Assembly (NCBI RefSeq): GCF_000620625.1
Contig: NZ_JIAW01000002.1
Coordinates: 372,001 to 436,000 of the forward strand
Origin: Mycobacterium sp. URHB0044
GTDB taxonomy: Bacteria > Actinomycetota > Actinomycetes > Mycobacteriales > Mycobacteriaceae
Reading direction: 5' to 3'
Length of the DNA: 64,000 nt
In this document: positions 49,369 to 59,899 of the stretch, in pieces
How positions within the stretch are numbered: position 1 is the stretch's first letter
How the letters are laid out: each line of letters opens with the position of its first letter
Made by a program: the position numbers and the translations under genes
The notes under the pieces: model-generated
What the model saw: only the letters and a program-made list of their open reading frames with translations
Told to the model about the DNA's origin: nothing
Databases searched by the model: none

Positions 49369-50993
49369 TATGCGAGCAACGCGTCGAACGTCGTGATCTC
49401 GGTCCCGTTGTTCTCATTCGACGCCTTCAACACGGCGGTCCGTAGCGCGTCGGTCCGTACGTCACTAACGGTCCGTGGTGACGGCTGTCCAAGGTCATCC
49501 TCGTAGAACCCGCGGATGACGTCGATGAAAACCGGTGCGATCAGACGCCGGTTGACCATCACGGCCAGCAGAGCGTCGGCAAGGGCGGGGTAAGGGGTAT
49601 CCCGATCGCCCAGCCACGCCACCATGTCCGAAGCTGGCTCGATGCTGCTCGAGATGTTGACCGACCCCAGGGCCGCGAGCTTGTCCGCCGGCGCCAACGA
49701 TCCGGCCAGGACTCCGAGTGCCTCGGAATTGGTCCCGATGCGGATCGCGCCACTCTCCTTGCCGACGTAGATGGGGCCATTCCAGACATTGCCCACCCGC
49801 CAGAAGAAGTCGAAACCGAACTGGCAGCTGTTGCGGGCGACGAGCTCGAGATTGCCGTGATCACCGGGCCCATAGTTCGATTGGATGAGGGACACTTCGT
49901 CGTAGAGCGAGTTGCCACCGAACTGAGTGCCCGGCCCCCACCCCATGGTCAATCCCTCAACGGCATGCGGACTGCCAACATTTCGTGCCCGATGGAGCAA
50001 TCCGCCTGCCTTCAGCGGTGAGACCAGCTCGAAGTTGCCGTAGTGGCCATCGTCGGCGAAGCCGTCGTCGTCGTGGTTGTAATCGCCTTGGATCAATGAC
50101 GGGCGGCCATAGAAGGCCCGCAGCTCTTCCGACTGAGTTTCGGGGCTCGGCTTGGTTACGGTGTCGGAACCGCGCCACTCACAGTGGACACCACCCGGCG
50201 ACAACCTATCGAAATACGCGTCTGATGCGCACCAGAGTTGCAACGCATTCTGTTCGCTGCCTGCGACGATGTAGGTGTCCCCCTGGTGCGCACAGCTGGT
50301 GTCCTCCCAGACCTCCTTGTAGGTCGTATGCGACGAGTTCGCGAAGACCGGGGTCAGAATGATTCCCATTCCGACGAGCTTCCCGCCAGGTACCTGACTG
50401 TGTACGTACTCTTCTGGTTTCAGAGCTCCAGGGAAGCCAGGCACCTGAGTCCACAGTGAAGTCGAGTCCGTCGACTTGAGGTAGTAATTCCACCCGCCGG
50501 CCTCGGTCGCGACGACGACGTGGAACATGCCCGTTTCATGTGCGTCTCGGTGAGCGCCGGGGATGAGGGGTATGTCCTTGAACAGGGCACCCGAATACAC
50601 GATTGCAGGAACGCCTCTGCAACCCTCTGCGATCTGCGAACCGAAGTGCCATGTCAACGCACCACCGTTCTCCCGCCACCAGTGTTCGAGAGCCCCGTTG
50701 TCCTTGCGGACTGCAACGACTTCCAGATTCTTGGTCGGCGTGCCGGGGTAGGACATGAAGTCCGACTCCGTGACCGAGACGCCTTGATAGTGGGTGCCCT
50801 GCGCGAACACTGTCGGCCCGTACCACTGAAGCGCCGCGGCATTGTCGTTGTCCCGGTAGAAGTGGGCCAGACCGCCGTCTGGCCACGGGATCACTACTTC
50901 GAAGTTGTTACGGTTGCGGCCAGCTCGGCTCTGGATGAAGAATCCGCCCCACGGCGATGCTTGAGGTCGCTCGCGCCAATCGAAGTCAGGCAT
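49368..50993 (-). CDS. Beta-propeller lectin-like protein (PLL/DUF346-type repeats)
   Basis: 541 residues built of repeats: NFEVV...GGLAHFYRDN...W (30-57), NLEVV...GALEHWWREN...W (89-115), HVVVA...WNYYLKS...W (158-181), YIVAG...ALQLW (241-254), NFELV...GGLLHRARN...W (320-352), NLELV...FDFFWRV...W (381-404). This is the pattern of PLL-like fucose-binding beta-propellers. The last 110 residues are helical and end in TTFDALLA. There is no signal peptide. The GC content is lower than in neighbouring genes. ATG 50993 follows GGAAGG/GAAAGG. Second gene of a two-gene unit; sugar binding is inferred. Confidence 0.8.
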   Translation of the reverse strand: MPDFDWRERPQASPWGGFFIQSRAGRNRNNFEVVIPWPDGGLAHFYRDNDNAAALQWYGPTVFAQGTHYQGVSVTESDFMSYPGTPTKNLEVVAVRKDNGALEHWWRENGGALTWHFGSQIAEGCRGVPAIVYSGALFKDIPLIPGAHRDAHETGMFHVVVATEAGGWNYYLKSTDSTSLWTQVPGFPGALKPEEYVHSQVPGGKLVGMGIILTPVFANSSHTTYKEVWEDTSCAHQGDTYIVAGSEQNALQLWCASDAYFDRLSPGGVHCEWRGSDTVTKPSPETQSEELRAFYGRPSLIQGDYNHDDDGFADDGHYGNFELVSPLKAGGLLHRARNVGSPHAVEGLTMGWGPGTQFGGNSLYDEVSLIQSNYGPGDHGNLELVARNSCQFGFDFFWRVGNVWNGPIYVGKESGAIRIGTNSEALGVLAGSLAPADKLAALGSVNISSSIEPASDMVAWLGDRDTPYPALADALLAVMVNRRLIAPVFIDVIRGFYEDDLGQPSPRTVSDVRTDALRTAVLKASNENNGTEITTFDALLA

Positions 50994-51048
50994 ATGGCCT
51001 TTCGTCCTTCCCGGGGTTGGGAGTCGCTACGGGGCAACACGGTCTGTG

Positions 51049-53526
51049 TCAGATCAGGCCGTCGAATTCAGCGAATGTCGTTGCGCTCAACCGGAGATCG
51101 GGGAAGAACCTCGCGACGAGCTCCGGCTCTGCCTCCGACGCCAGGTCGAGGAATCGTTGAATGCTCGTCGGGTTGGTGAGATCCTCGCGGCGTAGCCACC
51201 CAATGATCGGGTTGGTCGGCTCGGGATGGCGCACTTCGTAGAACTTGTAGAAATCTGCGATCTGCCGACCCTTCTCGGCAATCGCCTTGCGTTCCTGCTC
51301 GAAGAAACTCTTCGGCACGTTGGTGAGCTGGCCATTGATGGGAATCGGCGTGGCAGTGTGCAGGACGGTCCCGGTGGAGAGAGTCTCCTCGATGACGAGG
51401 AACACGAGGTAGTTGCGGTCGTCGGGGTCATTCGACAGATGAAGTGTCAGACCGCTTTCGTCCCAGACGAAGCTGTACTCCAACGTGACACGCGCCGCGG
51501 CACCGTCGCGACGTTCACCGTCCCAGCCCGACTCGCCGTTCTTCCAGGCGATGGTGAGCTCGTCGTTATTAAACCGGTGTTCCCCCAAATTGAAGAGTTC
51601 GACGCCCTGATGATTCAACTCGAACGCGTGCCGTCCACCGGATCCGACGGCGAAAGTGGTGAATCCAGGACCAACGCTCAAATCGTCGTGAGGCGGTCCG
51701 TCGTCCTCGACGTCTCCCGGTATCCACCAGTCGAACGTGTGGGCATCGAACTGAAGTGTGCCCTCTTTGGTGAGGGGGGTTCGTGGTGTGGGCCCGCTGG
51801 CGAGCAGCACCTCGTCCAGATCGGCATGGGATTGCCACGTTTGGAGCACGAGTGAGCGTTCGTGGTGGGGATCGGCGCGATACGACGCCCGCCAAAAGTC
51901 GCTGTACTGGCGTTCCTCGTAGCTGCCTCGGGAGCCGAGACTGGACAACGTGCGCAGTTTGACGTCGTAGTGGAAGGGCCGGGCGCGATTTGGCGGTTGC
52001 GTAGTCGCACTGATGTCCGCACGGACGTCCTGGGAACTACGGGTGACCGCCGCGGTGATCGGGCGTCCGCCCAGAGTCCAAGCGCTCTGTATTCGCGATC
52101 TCTGCGGAAGGCCGGCGTCGCGGCGGATGTCTCGGTTGGTGACGGTGACCGTTTGGCTCGAGCTTGGCTCGGTGGACTCATTGCGTAAGACCGCGGCAAG
52201 GTGGAGTAGTTGGGTGTAGCCGCTTGCCGACAGCAGAGCGGCGTAGTCGCGCTCGGCCTGTTCGTTGGCGGCCGTGGCGCACTCCTCCGGATTGCCGATG
52301 GCGTAGTTCCCGAATGCTGCGGAGACGAGTTGGGCGTTCGGCGGGATCCACCGCAGATCCATGCCGCCCTTCTTCGTCGTCGCGGGCCGGCCCAGGAACT
52401 CCGACTGGAACAGCTCATTGATGAACGCGCTGAAGAAGACATTGTCGTGGTAGCGCAAATCCTGTGCGCCCACGGGGAACTGAGTGAAGGTGCGCTTCAG
52501 AATCGGGATCTTGTGCGGGAATGGAAGCTGGTCCGAACTGTCGGCCGGTATCCAGTCGATCTCCGATGAGGTGATGGTGGCGCTTCGAAAGTCGTCCGCG
52601 GAGTAGTGGGTGATGCCGAGGCAGTTCGCACGCATGCTCTGCGCCAGGCCGTCGAGCTTGTCGGCATAGTCGCGCAGTGCGTCTCGGAAGTCGCCGGTGC
52701 TGCGGTACTCGGGGATGATTCCACGGATGCACGTGAGATAGGACGTCGCCGCCCACGTCGCCATCGGCACCATCAAGCGGTGGTCGAATACCGGTTGGTT
52801 CTCTTGGGGGAGTGCCGCCGGCGTGGGAGGGGCGCCGGGCGCTCCTGGCAGGGTGTGCATGGCGTTCGGCCACACCGTGTTGTTGGCACGGCGGTCGAAC
52901 GTAGCAAGCCAGGTGTCTTCGCTGAGCAAGATGCCGACGGCGGTGGCATGAATGGAGTGACTCGTCAGCAGGCGTGCGCGGTCAGCTTCGAGTTGCTCGA
53001 CGCTGAGGGTGCTCTCGGTTGGGGACTGGTTCATGTGTGCACGAATTTCGGCGACGAACGTCTCGATGCTCACGCGCTGATCCCGTAGGTCCTTGACCTG
53101 GATGAGGATCTTTAGTGCATCGATGTTGCGTTCGAGCTCGTCGAATCGTTCCGTGATCAACTTCTCGAGCGCCGACGGTCCCTCCTTGAGCACCCCGAAC
53201 ATCTTCACCACGACCAAGGCGAACGACGCGACGGCCAAGACCGGCACACACACGCTGGCGATGGCAGCTACCCCGGCGAGGAGATCGAGGATCTTGGTGT
53301 CGAAGCCGTAGCGCTTGAAGAGTTCCAGGGCGGGACCCCGTTGATTGATGTCCTTCAGAGCCTTCTGAATGCTGTCCACAGCCGGCTTGATCTTGTCCGG
53401 GTCGACGGGAAGCGCGAAGGGTGGTTTGTAGATCGGCGCACCAGGTGGCGGTTCCTTGGTGAATTGTCCGTCGGCGTCGAGGTACAACCCGCTTCCGAGC
53501 GCTAGAGCGAAATCGGTTCGAGCCAT
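51049..53526 (-). CDS. Large unknown protein with hydrophobic helices and coiled coil (toxin-like?)
   Basis: 825 residues, no recognised family. After a Pro-rich N-terminus comes a hydrophobic double segment (about 78-110, [20 protein letters not shown] and [10 protein letters not shown]), then a coiled coil (about 116-160, [20 protein letters not shown]). The central 300 residues are mixed helical; the C-terminal third looks beta-rich. A hydrophobic hairpin with a coiled coil recalls alpha-pore-forming toxins, but this is only resemblance. The end [10 protein letters not shown] recalls the TTFDALLA tail of the partner. ATG 53526 has GGGAGGG 8 nt upstream. The gene is lower in GC and divergent from proA. 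Confidence 0.7.
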   Translation of the reverse strand: MARTDFALALGSGLYLDADGQFTKEPPPGAPIYKPPFALPVDPDKIKPAVDSIQKALKDINQRGPALELFKRYGFDTKILDLLAGVAAIASVCVPVLAVASFALVVVKMFGVLKEGPSALEKLITERFDELERNIDALKILIQVKDLRDQRVSIETFVAEIRAHMNQSPTESTLSVEQLEADRARLLTSHSIHATAVGILLSEDTWLATFDRRANNTVWPNAMHTLPGAPGAPPTPAALPQENQPVFDHRLMVPMATWAATSYLTCIRGIIPEYRSTGDFRDALRDYADKLDGLAQSMRANCLGITHYSADDFRSATITSSEIDWIPADSSDQLPFPHKIPILKRTFTQFPVGAQDLRYHDNVFFSAFINELFQSEFLGRPATTKKGGMDLRWIPPNAQLVSAAFGNYAIGNPEECATAANEQAERDYAALLSASGYTQLLHLAAVLRNESTEPSSSQTVTVTNRDIRRDAGLPQRSRIQSAWTLGGRPITAAVTRSSQDVRADISATTQPPNRARPFHYDVKLRTLSSLGSRGSYEERQYSDFWRASYRADPHHERSLVLQTWQSHADLDEVLLASGPTPRTPLTKEGTLQFDAHTFDWWIPGDVEDDGPPHDDLSVGPGFTTFAVGSGGRHAFELNHQGVELFNLGEHRFNNDELTIAWKNGESGWDGERRDGAAARVTLEYSFVWDESGLTLHLSNDPDDRNYLVFLVIEETLSTGTVLHTATPIPINGQLTNVPKSFFEQERKAIAEKGRQIADFYKFYEVRHPEPTNPIIGWLRREDLTNPTSIQRFLDLASEAEPELVARFFPDLRLSATTFAEFDGLI

Positions 53527-53770
53527 GGTGTTGCCCTCCCGGTACGTCGAGGCGGTTGAACGATTTGGTCTCACCTGTGCAGCCGGGATGGGAGTCAGCG
53601 GATCGGCTCAGCTGCGATGTGTAGAGCGAAAAGTATGCCCGCCCTCCGACTTGGCGTCTTTGTTTGCGTCAATATCAATCGACGAGTCGGTGTCACTACG
53701 CATCGAGGCTTCGGGCGCCTGCGGTAACCCCGACCGGGCCAAGGTCGAGTTTCGCCGATACGCTGGCCTA

Positions 53771-55018
53771 ATGAGTGTGCAGACCGTCCCAGGGAGTGAC
53801 CTGCGTCAGCAGGTGCACGACGCAGCACGCCGCGCCCGCGTCGCTTCTCGAATCCTGGGCACCTTGAACACCGCGACGAAGAACCGGGCGCTGCACGCGG
53901 CGGCCGATTCCGTACTCGCCAGGGTCCACGAAGTCCTGGCCGCCAACGCCGAGGACCTCGACATCGCGCGGGCGTCCGGCACCCCGGAGGCCATCCTCGA
54001 CCGCCTCGCGCTGAACCCGCAACGGGTGGACGGGATCGCCGCCGGACTCCGGCAAGTCGCGGGTCTGCCCGATCCCGTCGGTGAGGTGCTGCGCGGCCGC
54101 ACGCTGCCCAACGGTCTGCAGATCCGCCAGCAGCGCGTGCCACTCGGCGTGGTCGGCATGGTCTACGAGGGCCGACCCAACGTGACCGTCGACGCCTTCG
54201 GCCTGACGCTGAAGTCGGGGAACGCGGTGCTGCTGCGCGGCAGTTCGTCGGCCGCGCGCTCGAACGCCGCGCTGGTGACCGCGCTGCGCGCCGCGCTCAC
54301 CGAGGAGGGGCTACCCGCCGACGCCGTGCAGCTGCTGCCCAGCGACGACCGAACCACCGTCACGCACCTGATCCAGGCCCGCGGCCTCGTCGACGTGGTG
54401 ATTCCCCGTGGGGGAGCCGGTCTGATCGACGCCGTCGTGCGCGACGCCACCGTGCCGACCATCGAGACGGGCGTCGGCAACTGTCACGTCTACGTCCATT
54501 CCGCAGCGGATCTCGATGTCGCCGAACGCATTCTGTTGAACTCCAAGACCCGTCGGCCCAGTGTGTGCAATTCCGCGGAATCGCTGCTGATCGACGCGGC
54601 CATCGCCGAAAGCGCCGTGCCCCGTCTGGTCGGTGCGCTGCAGGACGCCGGGGTGACGGTGCACCTCGATCCCAGCGAGGACGAGCTGCGGACCGAGTTC
54701 CTTTCGATGGACATCACGCTTGCGGTGGTCGACGGCGTCGGCGCCGCGGTTGCCCACGTCAACGAGTACGGCACCGGTCACACCGAAGCCATCGTGACGA
54801 CCGATCTGGCTGCGGCACAACGCTTCACCGACGAAGTGGATGCGGCAGCGGTGATGGTGAACGCGTCGACCGCGTTCACCGACGGCGAGCAGTTCGGGTT
54901 CGGTGCCGAGATCGGCATCTCCACCCAGAAGCTGCATGCCCGCGGACCGATGGGTCTGCCAGAATTGACCTCAACCAAGTGGATCGTGTGGGGCGACGGC
55001 CACACCCGGCCTGCCTAA
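53771..55018 (+). CDS. proA: Gamma-glutamyl phosphate reductase
   Basis: 415 residues of aldehyde-dehydrogenase fold. The catalytic Cys lies in [30 protein letters not shown] and [13 protein letters not shown] bind NADP. It reduces gamma-glutamyl phosphate (from ProB, 36519) to glutamate semialdehyde. ATG 53771 ([15 protein letters not shown]) is preferred; the upstream open frame runs into the divergent gene and the 244-bp spacer. Orthologue of Rv2427c, 17 kb from proB, with the low-GC island directly ahead. Confidence 0.97.
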   Translation: MSVQTVPGSDLRQQVHDAARRARVASRILGTLNTATKNRALHAAADSVLARVHEVLAANAEDLDIARASGTPEAILDRLALNPQRVDGIAAGLRQVAGLPDPVGEVLRGRTLPNGLQIRQQRVPLGVVGMVYEGRPNVTVDAFGLTLKSGNAVLLRGSSSAARSNAALVTALRAALTEEGLPADAVQLLPSDDRTTVTHLIQARGLVDVVIPRGGAGLIDAVVRDATVPTIETGVGNCHVYVHSAADLDVAERILLNSKTRRPSVCNSAESLLIDAAIAESAVPRLVGALQDAGVTVHLDPSEDELRTEFLSMDITLAVVDGVGAAVAHVNEYGTGHTEAIVTTDLAAAQRFTDEVDAAAVMVNASTAFTDGEQFGFGAEIGISTQKLHARGPMGLPELTSTKWIVWGDGHTRPA

Positions 55019-55032
55019 ACAGGAGAAGCCCA

Positions 55033-55908
55033 GTGAGCGTCCCCGCACGCCCGGTCCCGATGTTCACCGACATCGACGACGTCGCCACGCGTCTCGCCGA
55101 GACCGGATACCTACCCGACACCGCCACGGCCACAGCGGTGTTCCTCGCCGACCGGCTCGGCAAGCCACTGCTCGTCGAAGGCCCGGCAGGAGTCGGCAAG
55201 ACCGAACTGGCGCGTGCCGTGGCACAGGCCACCGGTTCCGGCCTGGTCCGACTGCAGTGCTACGAGGGCGTCGACGAGGCGCGAGCGCTGTACGAGTGGA
55301 ACCACGCCAAGCAGATCCTGCGCATCCAAGCCGGGTCGGGGGACTGGGACCAGACCAAGATGGACGTGTTCAGCGAGGAGTTCCTGCTGACCCGTCCGCT
55401 GTTGACGGCGATCAAGCGCACCGAGCCCACCGTGCTGCTCATCGACGAAACCGACAAGGCCGACATCGAGATCGAGGGCCTGCTACTGGAGGTGCTCTCC
55501 GACTTCGCGGTGACGGTGCCCGAGCTGGGCACCATCGTCGCCGAACGCCCGCCGTTCGTCCTGCTGACCTCCAACGCCACCCGCGAGCTGTCCGAGGCAC
55601 TCAAACGCCGCTGCCTCTTCCTGCACATCGACTTCCCCGAGCCCGACCTGGAGCGGCGGATCCTGCTCTCGCGCGTGCCGGAACTGCCCGAACGGCTGGC
55701 CGAGGAGCTGGTCCGGATCATCGGGGTGCTGCGCGGCATGCAGCTCAAGAAGTTGCCGTCGGTGGCCGAGACCATCGACTGGGGCCGCACCATTCTGGCG
55801 CTCGGCCTGGACACCATCGAAGACGAGACGATCGCCGCCACGCTGGGCGTGGTGCTCAAGCATCAGTCGGATCAGAAGCGTGCTTCGGGCGAGCTTCGCC
55901 TGAATTAG
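55033..55908 (+). CDS. MoxR-family AAA+ ATPase (Rv2426c type)
   Basis: 291 residues. Walker A EGPAGVGKTEL (50-57) and Walker B VLLIDETDKADIEI are followed by sensor 1 LTSNATRELSEALKRR. MoxR ATPases act with VWA partners as chaperones for metalloenzyme or cofactor assembly. GTG 55033 has AGGAG 7 nt upstream. It lies 14 bp after proA and 8 bp before the VWA gene, so the three are one operon. Matches Rv2426c. Confidence 0.93.
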   Translation: MSVPARPVPMFTDIDDVATRLAETGYLPDTATATAVFLADRLGKPLLVEGPAGVGKTELARAVAQATGSGLVRLQCYEGVDEARALYEWNHAKQILRIQAGSGDWDQTKMDVFSEEFLLTRPLLTAIKRTEPTVLLIDETDKADIEIEGLLLEVLSDFAVTVPELGTIVAERPPFVLLTSNATRELSEALKRRCLFLHIDFPEPDLERRILLSRVPELPERLAEELVRIIGVLRGMQLKKLPSVAETIDWGRTILALGLDTIEDETIAATLGVVLKHQSDQKRASGELRLN

Positions 55909-55916
55909 GGAGTCTC

Positions 55917-57362
55917 ATGGCCGTCCGACGTACCCGCCCACCGCAACCCCTTGCGCCACATGGCATTCCCGGCCATCTGGTGGAATTCGTCGAGGCGCTG
56001 CGCAGCGTGGGCATTGCGGTCGGCCCTTCGGAGACCGTCGACGCCGGTCGGGTGATGACCGTCCTCGGACTCGGCGACCGCGAGGTGCTGCGCGAGGGGC
56101 TGGCCTGCGCCGTGCTTCGCCGCGCCGACCACCGCGACACCTACGACGCGATGTTCGACCTGTGGTTCCCCGCTGCGCTGGGTGCCCGCACGGTTCTCGA
56201 CGAGGACGACGACGCACGCGATGAGAATCCGGACGGCCTGCCGCCGCAGGACATCGAGGCGATGCGCGCCGCGCTGGTCGAGATGATGGCTGGCACCGAT
56301 CTGGAGAACATCGACGACCGGCTGGCCGCGATGATCGCCCAGATCGTGGAGGCGTTCGGCCGCTACAACAGCAGCCGCGGTCCGTCGTACTCCTCGTACC
56401 AGGCGCTCAAGGCCATGGCTCTGGACGAACTCGAGGGGAAGCTGCTCGCCGGGCTGCTCGCGCCCTACGGCGACGAACCCACGCCGACGCAGGAGGAGAT
56501 CGCCAAGGCCATGGCCGCCAAGCGGATCTCACAGCTGCGCCGGATGGTGGAGTCGGAGACCAAGCGCCGCACCGCCGAGCAGTTGGGCCGCGACCACGTC
56601 CAGATGTACGGCATCCCGCAGCTGGCCGAGAACGTCGAATTCCTGCGTGCCTCCGGTGAGCAGCTGCGTCAGATGCGTCGGGTGGTGGCGCCGCTCGCGC
56701 GCACGTTGGCCACGCGGCTGGCGGCGCGGCGGCGCCGGTCCCGCGCGGGCGAGATCGATCTGCGCAAGACGCTGCGCAAGTCGATGTCCACCGGCGGCGT
56801 CCCCATCGACGTGGTGCTCAAGAAGCCGCACCCGGCTCGCCCGGAGTTGGTGGTGCTGTGCGACGTATCGGGGTCGGTGGCCGGATTCAGCCAGTTCACC
56901 CTGCAGCTGGTGCACGCGCTCCGGCAGCAGTTCTCCCGGGTTCGCGTCTTCGCCTTCATCGACACCACCGACGAGGTCACCGAGCTGTTCGGCCCGGAGG
57001 CCGACCTGGCCGTCGCGGTGCAGCGCATCACCCGCGAGGCGGCCGTCTACACGCGTGACGGGCACTCCGACTACGGGCACGCGTTCGTGTCGTTCCTGGA
57101 GAACTACCCGACGGTGCTGTCACCGCGCAGTTCGCTGCTGGTGCTCGGCGACGGACGCAACAACTACCGCAACCCCGAAGTCGATCTGCTGACGCACATG
57201 GTCACCGCCAGCAGGCACGCGCACTGGCTCAACCCCGAACCCAAGCACCTGTGGGGCAGTGGGGACTCTGCCGTGCCACGCTACGAGGACGTCATCACCA
57301 TGCACGAGTGCCGATCGGCCAAGCAGCTCGCCGCGGTGATCGACCAGCTGCTGCCGGTCTAG
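55917..57362 (+). CDS. VWA-domain (CoxE-like) protein (Rv2425c type)
   Basis: 481 residues. The N-terminal half is helical ([40 protein letters not shown]). The C-terminal von Willebrand A domain carries the MIDAS motif DVSGS (316-320) and [15 protein letters not shown] and [16 protein letters not shown]. This is the CoxE/YehP-like partner of a MoxR ATPase. Encoded directly after the ATPase; the two probably form a metal-dependent chaperone pair of unknown client. ATG 55917 is the start that fits the 8-bp spacing. Confidence 0.92.
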   Translation: MAVRRTRPPQPLAPHGIPGHLVEFVEALRSVGIAVGPSETVDAGRVMTVLGLGDREVLREGLACAVLRRADHRDTYDAMFDLWFPAALGARTVLDEDDDARDENPDGLPPQDIEAMRAALVEMMAGTDLENIDDRLAAMIAQIVEAFGRYNSSRGPSYSSYQALKAMALDELEGKLLAGLLAPYGDEPTPTQEEIAKAMAAKRISQLRRMVESETKRRTAEQLGRDHVQMYGIPQLAENVEFLRASGEQLRQMRRVVAPLARTLATRLAARRRRSRAGEIDLRKTLRKSMSTGGVPIDVVLKKPHPARPELVVLCDVSGSVAGFSQFTLQLVHALRQQFSRVRVFAFIDTTDEVTELFGPEADLAVAVQRITREAAVYTRDGHSDYGHAFVSFLENYPTVLSPRSSLLVLGDGRNNYRNPEVDLLTHMVTASRHAHWLNPEPKHLWGSGDSAVPRYEDVITMHECRSAKQLAAVIDQLLPV

Positions 57363-57392
57363 GGGCTCTCGCCGCGCCCGTCCGCGCTCGAA

Positions 57393-57440
57393 CGTGCAGT
57401 TTCGTACGCGACTCGCCGCTTCCGCGTACGAATCGGCACG
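57393..57440. repeat. 48-nt intergenic hairpin before nadD
   Basis: Perfect 10-bp arms TTCGTACGCG (57401-57410) and CGCGTACGAA (57423-57432), extended past an AGT/TCG internal loop by CGTGC (57393-57397) and GCACG (57436-57440). The loop is 12 nt. It is in the gap between the VWA gene and nadD, and has the same total length as the hairpin at 35009-35056. Confidence 0.72.
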
Positions 57441-57498
57441 GTCGAGGCTCATCGGCAGGTCGGGGGCGTCGGCGAACACTCCCGTAAGCTGGCTATTC

Positions 57499-58137
57499 GT
57501 GACTCGACGCAGGCTGGGCGTGATGGGCGGGACGTTCGATCCCATCCACAACGGTCACCTGGTCGCAGCCAGTGAGGTGGCCGACCTGTTCGGCCTCGAC
57601 GAGGTGGTCTTCGTGCCGACCGGCCAGCCATGGCAGAAGCGCGAGCGCAACGTCACCGCACCCGAGGACCGCTACCTCATGACGGTGATCGCCACCGCGG
57701 CCAATCCTCGGTTCACCGTCAGCCGCGTCGACATCGACCGCGGCGGACCCACCTACACCACCGACACGCTGCGCGACCTCGCGGCGCTCAACCCGGACAC
57801 CGATCTGTACTTCATCACGGGCGCCGACGCGCTGGCATCCATCCTGTCGTGGCAGAACTGGGAAGACCTGTTCGGCATGGCCCGGTTCATCGGCGTCAGC
57901 CGGCCGGGTTACGAACTCGACGGCGAACACATCGCCGCCGCCATGAAGGAGTTGCCGCAGGACGCCCTCAGCCTCGTCGAAGTGCCCGCCCTCGCGATCT
58001 CGTCCAGTGACTGCCGGCGCCGCGCCGAGGCGGGCCGACCCATCTGGTACCTGGTGCCCGACGGCGTCGTGCAGTACGTGAACAAGCGTGGCCTCTATCC
58101 GGCCCGCTCCCTAGCCAGCAAGGAGGCCCGGGCATGA
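57499..58137 (+). CDS. nadD: Nicotinate-nucleotide adenylyltransferase
   Basis: 212 residues. The nucleotidyltransferase signature [12 protein letters not shown] is at 10-21 (H17xxH20) and ISSSDCRRR replaces the ISSTxIR motif near the C-terminus. It makes NaAD from NaMN and ATP, the step before NadE. GTG 57499 ([10 protein letters not shown]) is chosen; a -10-like TAAGCT (57485-57490) a few bases upstream suggests a leaderless or nearly leaderless transcript. The frame open from 57394 includes part of the hairpin. Its stop overlaps rsfS (ATGA). Orthologue of Rv2421c. Confidence 0.95.
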   Translation: MTRRRLGVMGGTFDPIHNGHLVAASEVADLFGLDEVVFVPTGQPWQKRERNVTAPEDRYLMTVIATAANPRFTVSRVDIDRGGPTYTTDTLRDLAALNPDTDLYFITGADALASILSWQNWEDLFGMARFIGVSRPGYELDGEHIAAAMKELPQDALSLVEVPALAISSSDCRRRAEAGRPIWYLVPDGVVQYVNKRGLYPARSLASKEARA

Positions 58138-58502
58138 CCGCGTCCGAGGAAGCCATCAGCATGGCCACCGTGGCAGCGCGCGCCGCCGCCGACAAGCTCG
58201 CCGACGACGTCGTCGTCATCGACGTCTCCGGACAACTCGTCATCACCGACTTGTTCGTCATCGCCTCGGCGAATAACGACCGGCAGGTCAACGCCATCGT
58301 CGACGAGGTCGAGGAAAAGATGCGCGCGGCAGGCCACAAACCGGCCCGCCGCGAAGGCACCCGCGAGGGCCGCTGGGTGCTGCTCGACTACGTCGACATC
58401 GTGGTGCACGTCCAGCACCAGGACGAGCGCAACTTCTACGCCCTTGACCGGCTATGGCGCGACTGCCCGCTGGTGCCGGTCGAGCTGGACGGTCCGGAAT
58501 GA
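58134..58502 (+). CDS. rsfS: Ribosome silencing factor
   Basis: 122 residues: [39 protein letters not shown], and [16 protein letters not shown], then [12 protein letters not shown], the RsfS (DUF143/Iojap) signature. It binds L14 on the 50S subunit and stops subunit joining in starvation. Start and stop overlap neighbours by 4 bp (nadD, gpgP), so all three are translated in step. Orthologue of Rv2420c. Confidence 0.95.
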   Translation: MTASEEAISMATVAARAAADKLADDVVVIDVSGQLVITDLFVIASANNDRQVNAIVDEVEEKMRAAGHKPARREGTREGRWVLLDYVDIVVHVQHQDERNFYALDRLWRDCPLVPVELDGPE

Positions 58503-59167
58503 GGGTCCGCCGCCTGGTACTGCTGCGGCACGGGCAGACCGACTACAACGCGGGCAGCCGGATGCAGGGCCAACTCGACACCGATCTCAGCGATCTCGGC
58601 CGCTATCAGGCCGTCGCCGCCGCGGAGGTGCTCGCCAAGCGGCAGCCCCTGGTGATCGTGTCGTCGGATCTGCGTCGCGCACTGGACACCGCGACCGCGC
58701 TGAGCGAACGCTCGGGGCTGCCGGTGTTCGTCGACACCCGGTTGCGGGAGACCCACCTCGGCGACTGGCAGGGGATGACGCACCTCGAGGTCGACGCCAT
58801 CGCGCCTGGTGCCCGGTTGGCGTGGCGCGACGACGCCCGGTGGGCGCCGCACGGCGGCGAGAGCCGGGTCGACGTGGCCGCCCGCAGCCTGCCGCTCGTC
58901 GCGGAACTCGTTGCAGGACAACCTGAATGGGGTTCGGACGATCCGGACCGTCCCGTGGTGCTGGTGGCCCACGGCGGACTGATCGCGGCGCTGACCGCCG
59001 CGCTGCTCGATCTCCCGGTGGACAATTGGCCGATTCTCGGCGGCATGGGCAACGCCAGCTGGGTGCAGCTGTCGGGGCATTCGGAACCCAACGCCGCGGC
59101 CGATGAGGTCCGGTGGCGGCTCGACGTGTGGAACGCCTCGGCACAGGTCGCCAACGATGTCCTCTAG
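58499..59167 (+). CDS. gpgP: Glucosyl-3-phosphoglycerate phosphatase
   Basis: 222 residues of the histidine phosphatase superfamily. The phosphohistidine loop [10 protein letters not shown] holds His11, [11 protein letters not shown] and [11 protein letters not shown] follow, and VLVAHGG holds the second His. The position between rsfS and octT equals Rv2419c (GpgP), which dephosphorylates glucosyl-3-phosphoglycerate in methylglucose lipopolysaccharide synthesis. ATG 58499 overlaps the rsfS stop. The assignment to GpgP rather than a generic phosphoglycerate mutase depends on this synteny. Confidence 0.92.
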   Translation: MRVRRLVLLRHGQTDYNAGSRMQGQLDTDLSDLGRYQAVAAAEVLAKRQPLVIVSSDLRRALDTATALSERSGLPVFVDTRLRETHLGDWQGMTHLEVDAIAPGARLAWRDDARWAPHGGESRVDVAARSLPLVAELVAGQPEWGSDDPDRPVVLVAHGGLIAALTAALLDLPVDNWPILGGMGNASWVQLSGHSEPNAAADEVRWRLDVWNASAQVANDVL

Positions 59168-59897
59168 CCAGCGCAGGACCCTGCTCGTCTTCTGCGACTC
59201 CCTGTCCTACTACGGGCCGACCGGTGGTCTGCCTGCCGACGATCCCCGGATCTGGCCCAACATCGTTGCCGCCCAACTCGGTTGGGATGTCGAGTTGATC
59301 GGCCGGATCGGCTGGACGTGCCGCGACGTGTGGTGGGCGGCCACCCAGGACCCGCGGGCGTGGGCGGCGCTGCCCCGTGCGGGCGCGGTGATCTTCGCGA
59401 CGGGTGGCATGGATTCGCTGCCGTCGCCGCTGCCGACGGCGGTGCGCGAACTGATCCGCTACGTGCGGCCGCCGTGGTTGCGCCGGTGGGCCCGTGACGG
59501 ATACGGCTGGCTGCAGCCACGGCTGTCGCCGATCGCGCGGCCTGCGCTGCCCCCGCACCTGAGCGCCGACTACCTCGAACAGACCAGGGCCGCAATCGAC
59601 TTCAACCGGCCCGGCATTCCGATCGTGGCGTCGATACCGTCGGTGCACATCGCCGACACTTACGGCCGGTCGCACCGCTGGCGCGACGGGACGGTCGCCG
59701 CGATCACCGCATGGGGACGCGAACACGACGTGCCCATCGTCGATCTGAAGGCTGCCGTCGGCGACGAGGTGATGAGTGGGCGCGGCAATCCGGACGGCAT
59801 CCACTGGAACTTCGAGGCCCACGCGGCGGTCGCGGACTTGATGTTGAAGGGCCTCGTCGAAGCGGGTGTCGTGGTCTCCGAAGCCGCCGGCGGCTAG
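59157..59897 (+). CDS. octT: Diglucosylglycerate octanoyltransferase
   Basis: 246 residues of SGNH/GDSL-like fold. The nucleophile block is [15 protein letters not shown], block III is [10 protein letters not shown], and the catalytic Asp-x-x-His lies in NPDGIHWNF. Matching position and length to Rv2418c (OctT) indicate octanoylation of diglucosylglycerate, an early step of methylglucose lipopolysaccharide synthesis. ATG 59157 lies 11 bp inside gpgP, so the two are coupled. Two bases separate it from degV. Confidence 0.9.
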   Translation: MSSSQRRTLLVFCDSLSYYGPTGGLPADDPRIWPNIVAAQLGWDVELIGRIGWTCRDVWWAATQDPRAWAALPRAGAVIFATGGMDSLPSPLPTAVRELIRYVRPPWLRRWARDGYGWLQPRLSPIARPALPPHLSADYLEQTRAAIDFNRPGIPIVASIPSVHIADTYGRSHRWRDGTVAAITAWGREHDVPIVDLKAAVGDEVMSGRGNPDGIHWNFEAHAAVADLMLKGLVEAGVVVSEAAGG

Positions 59898-59899
59898 CC

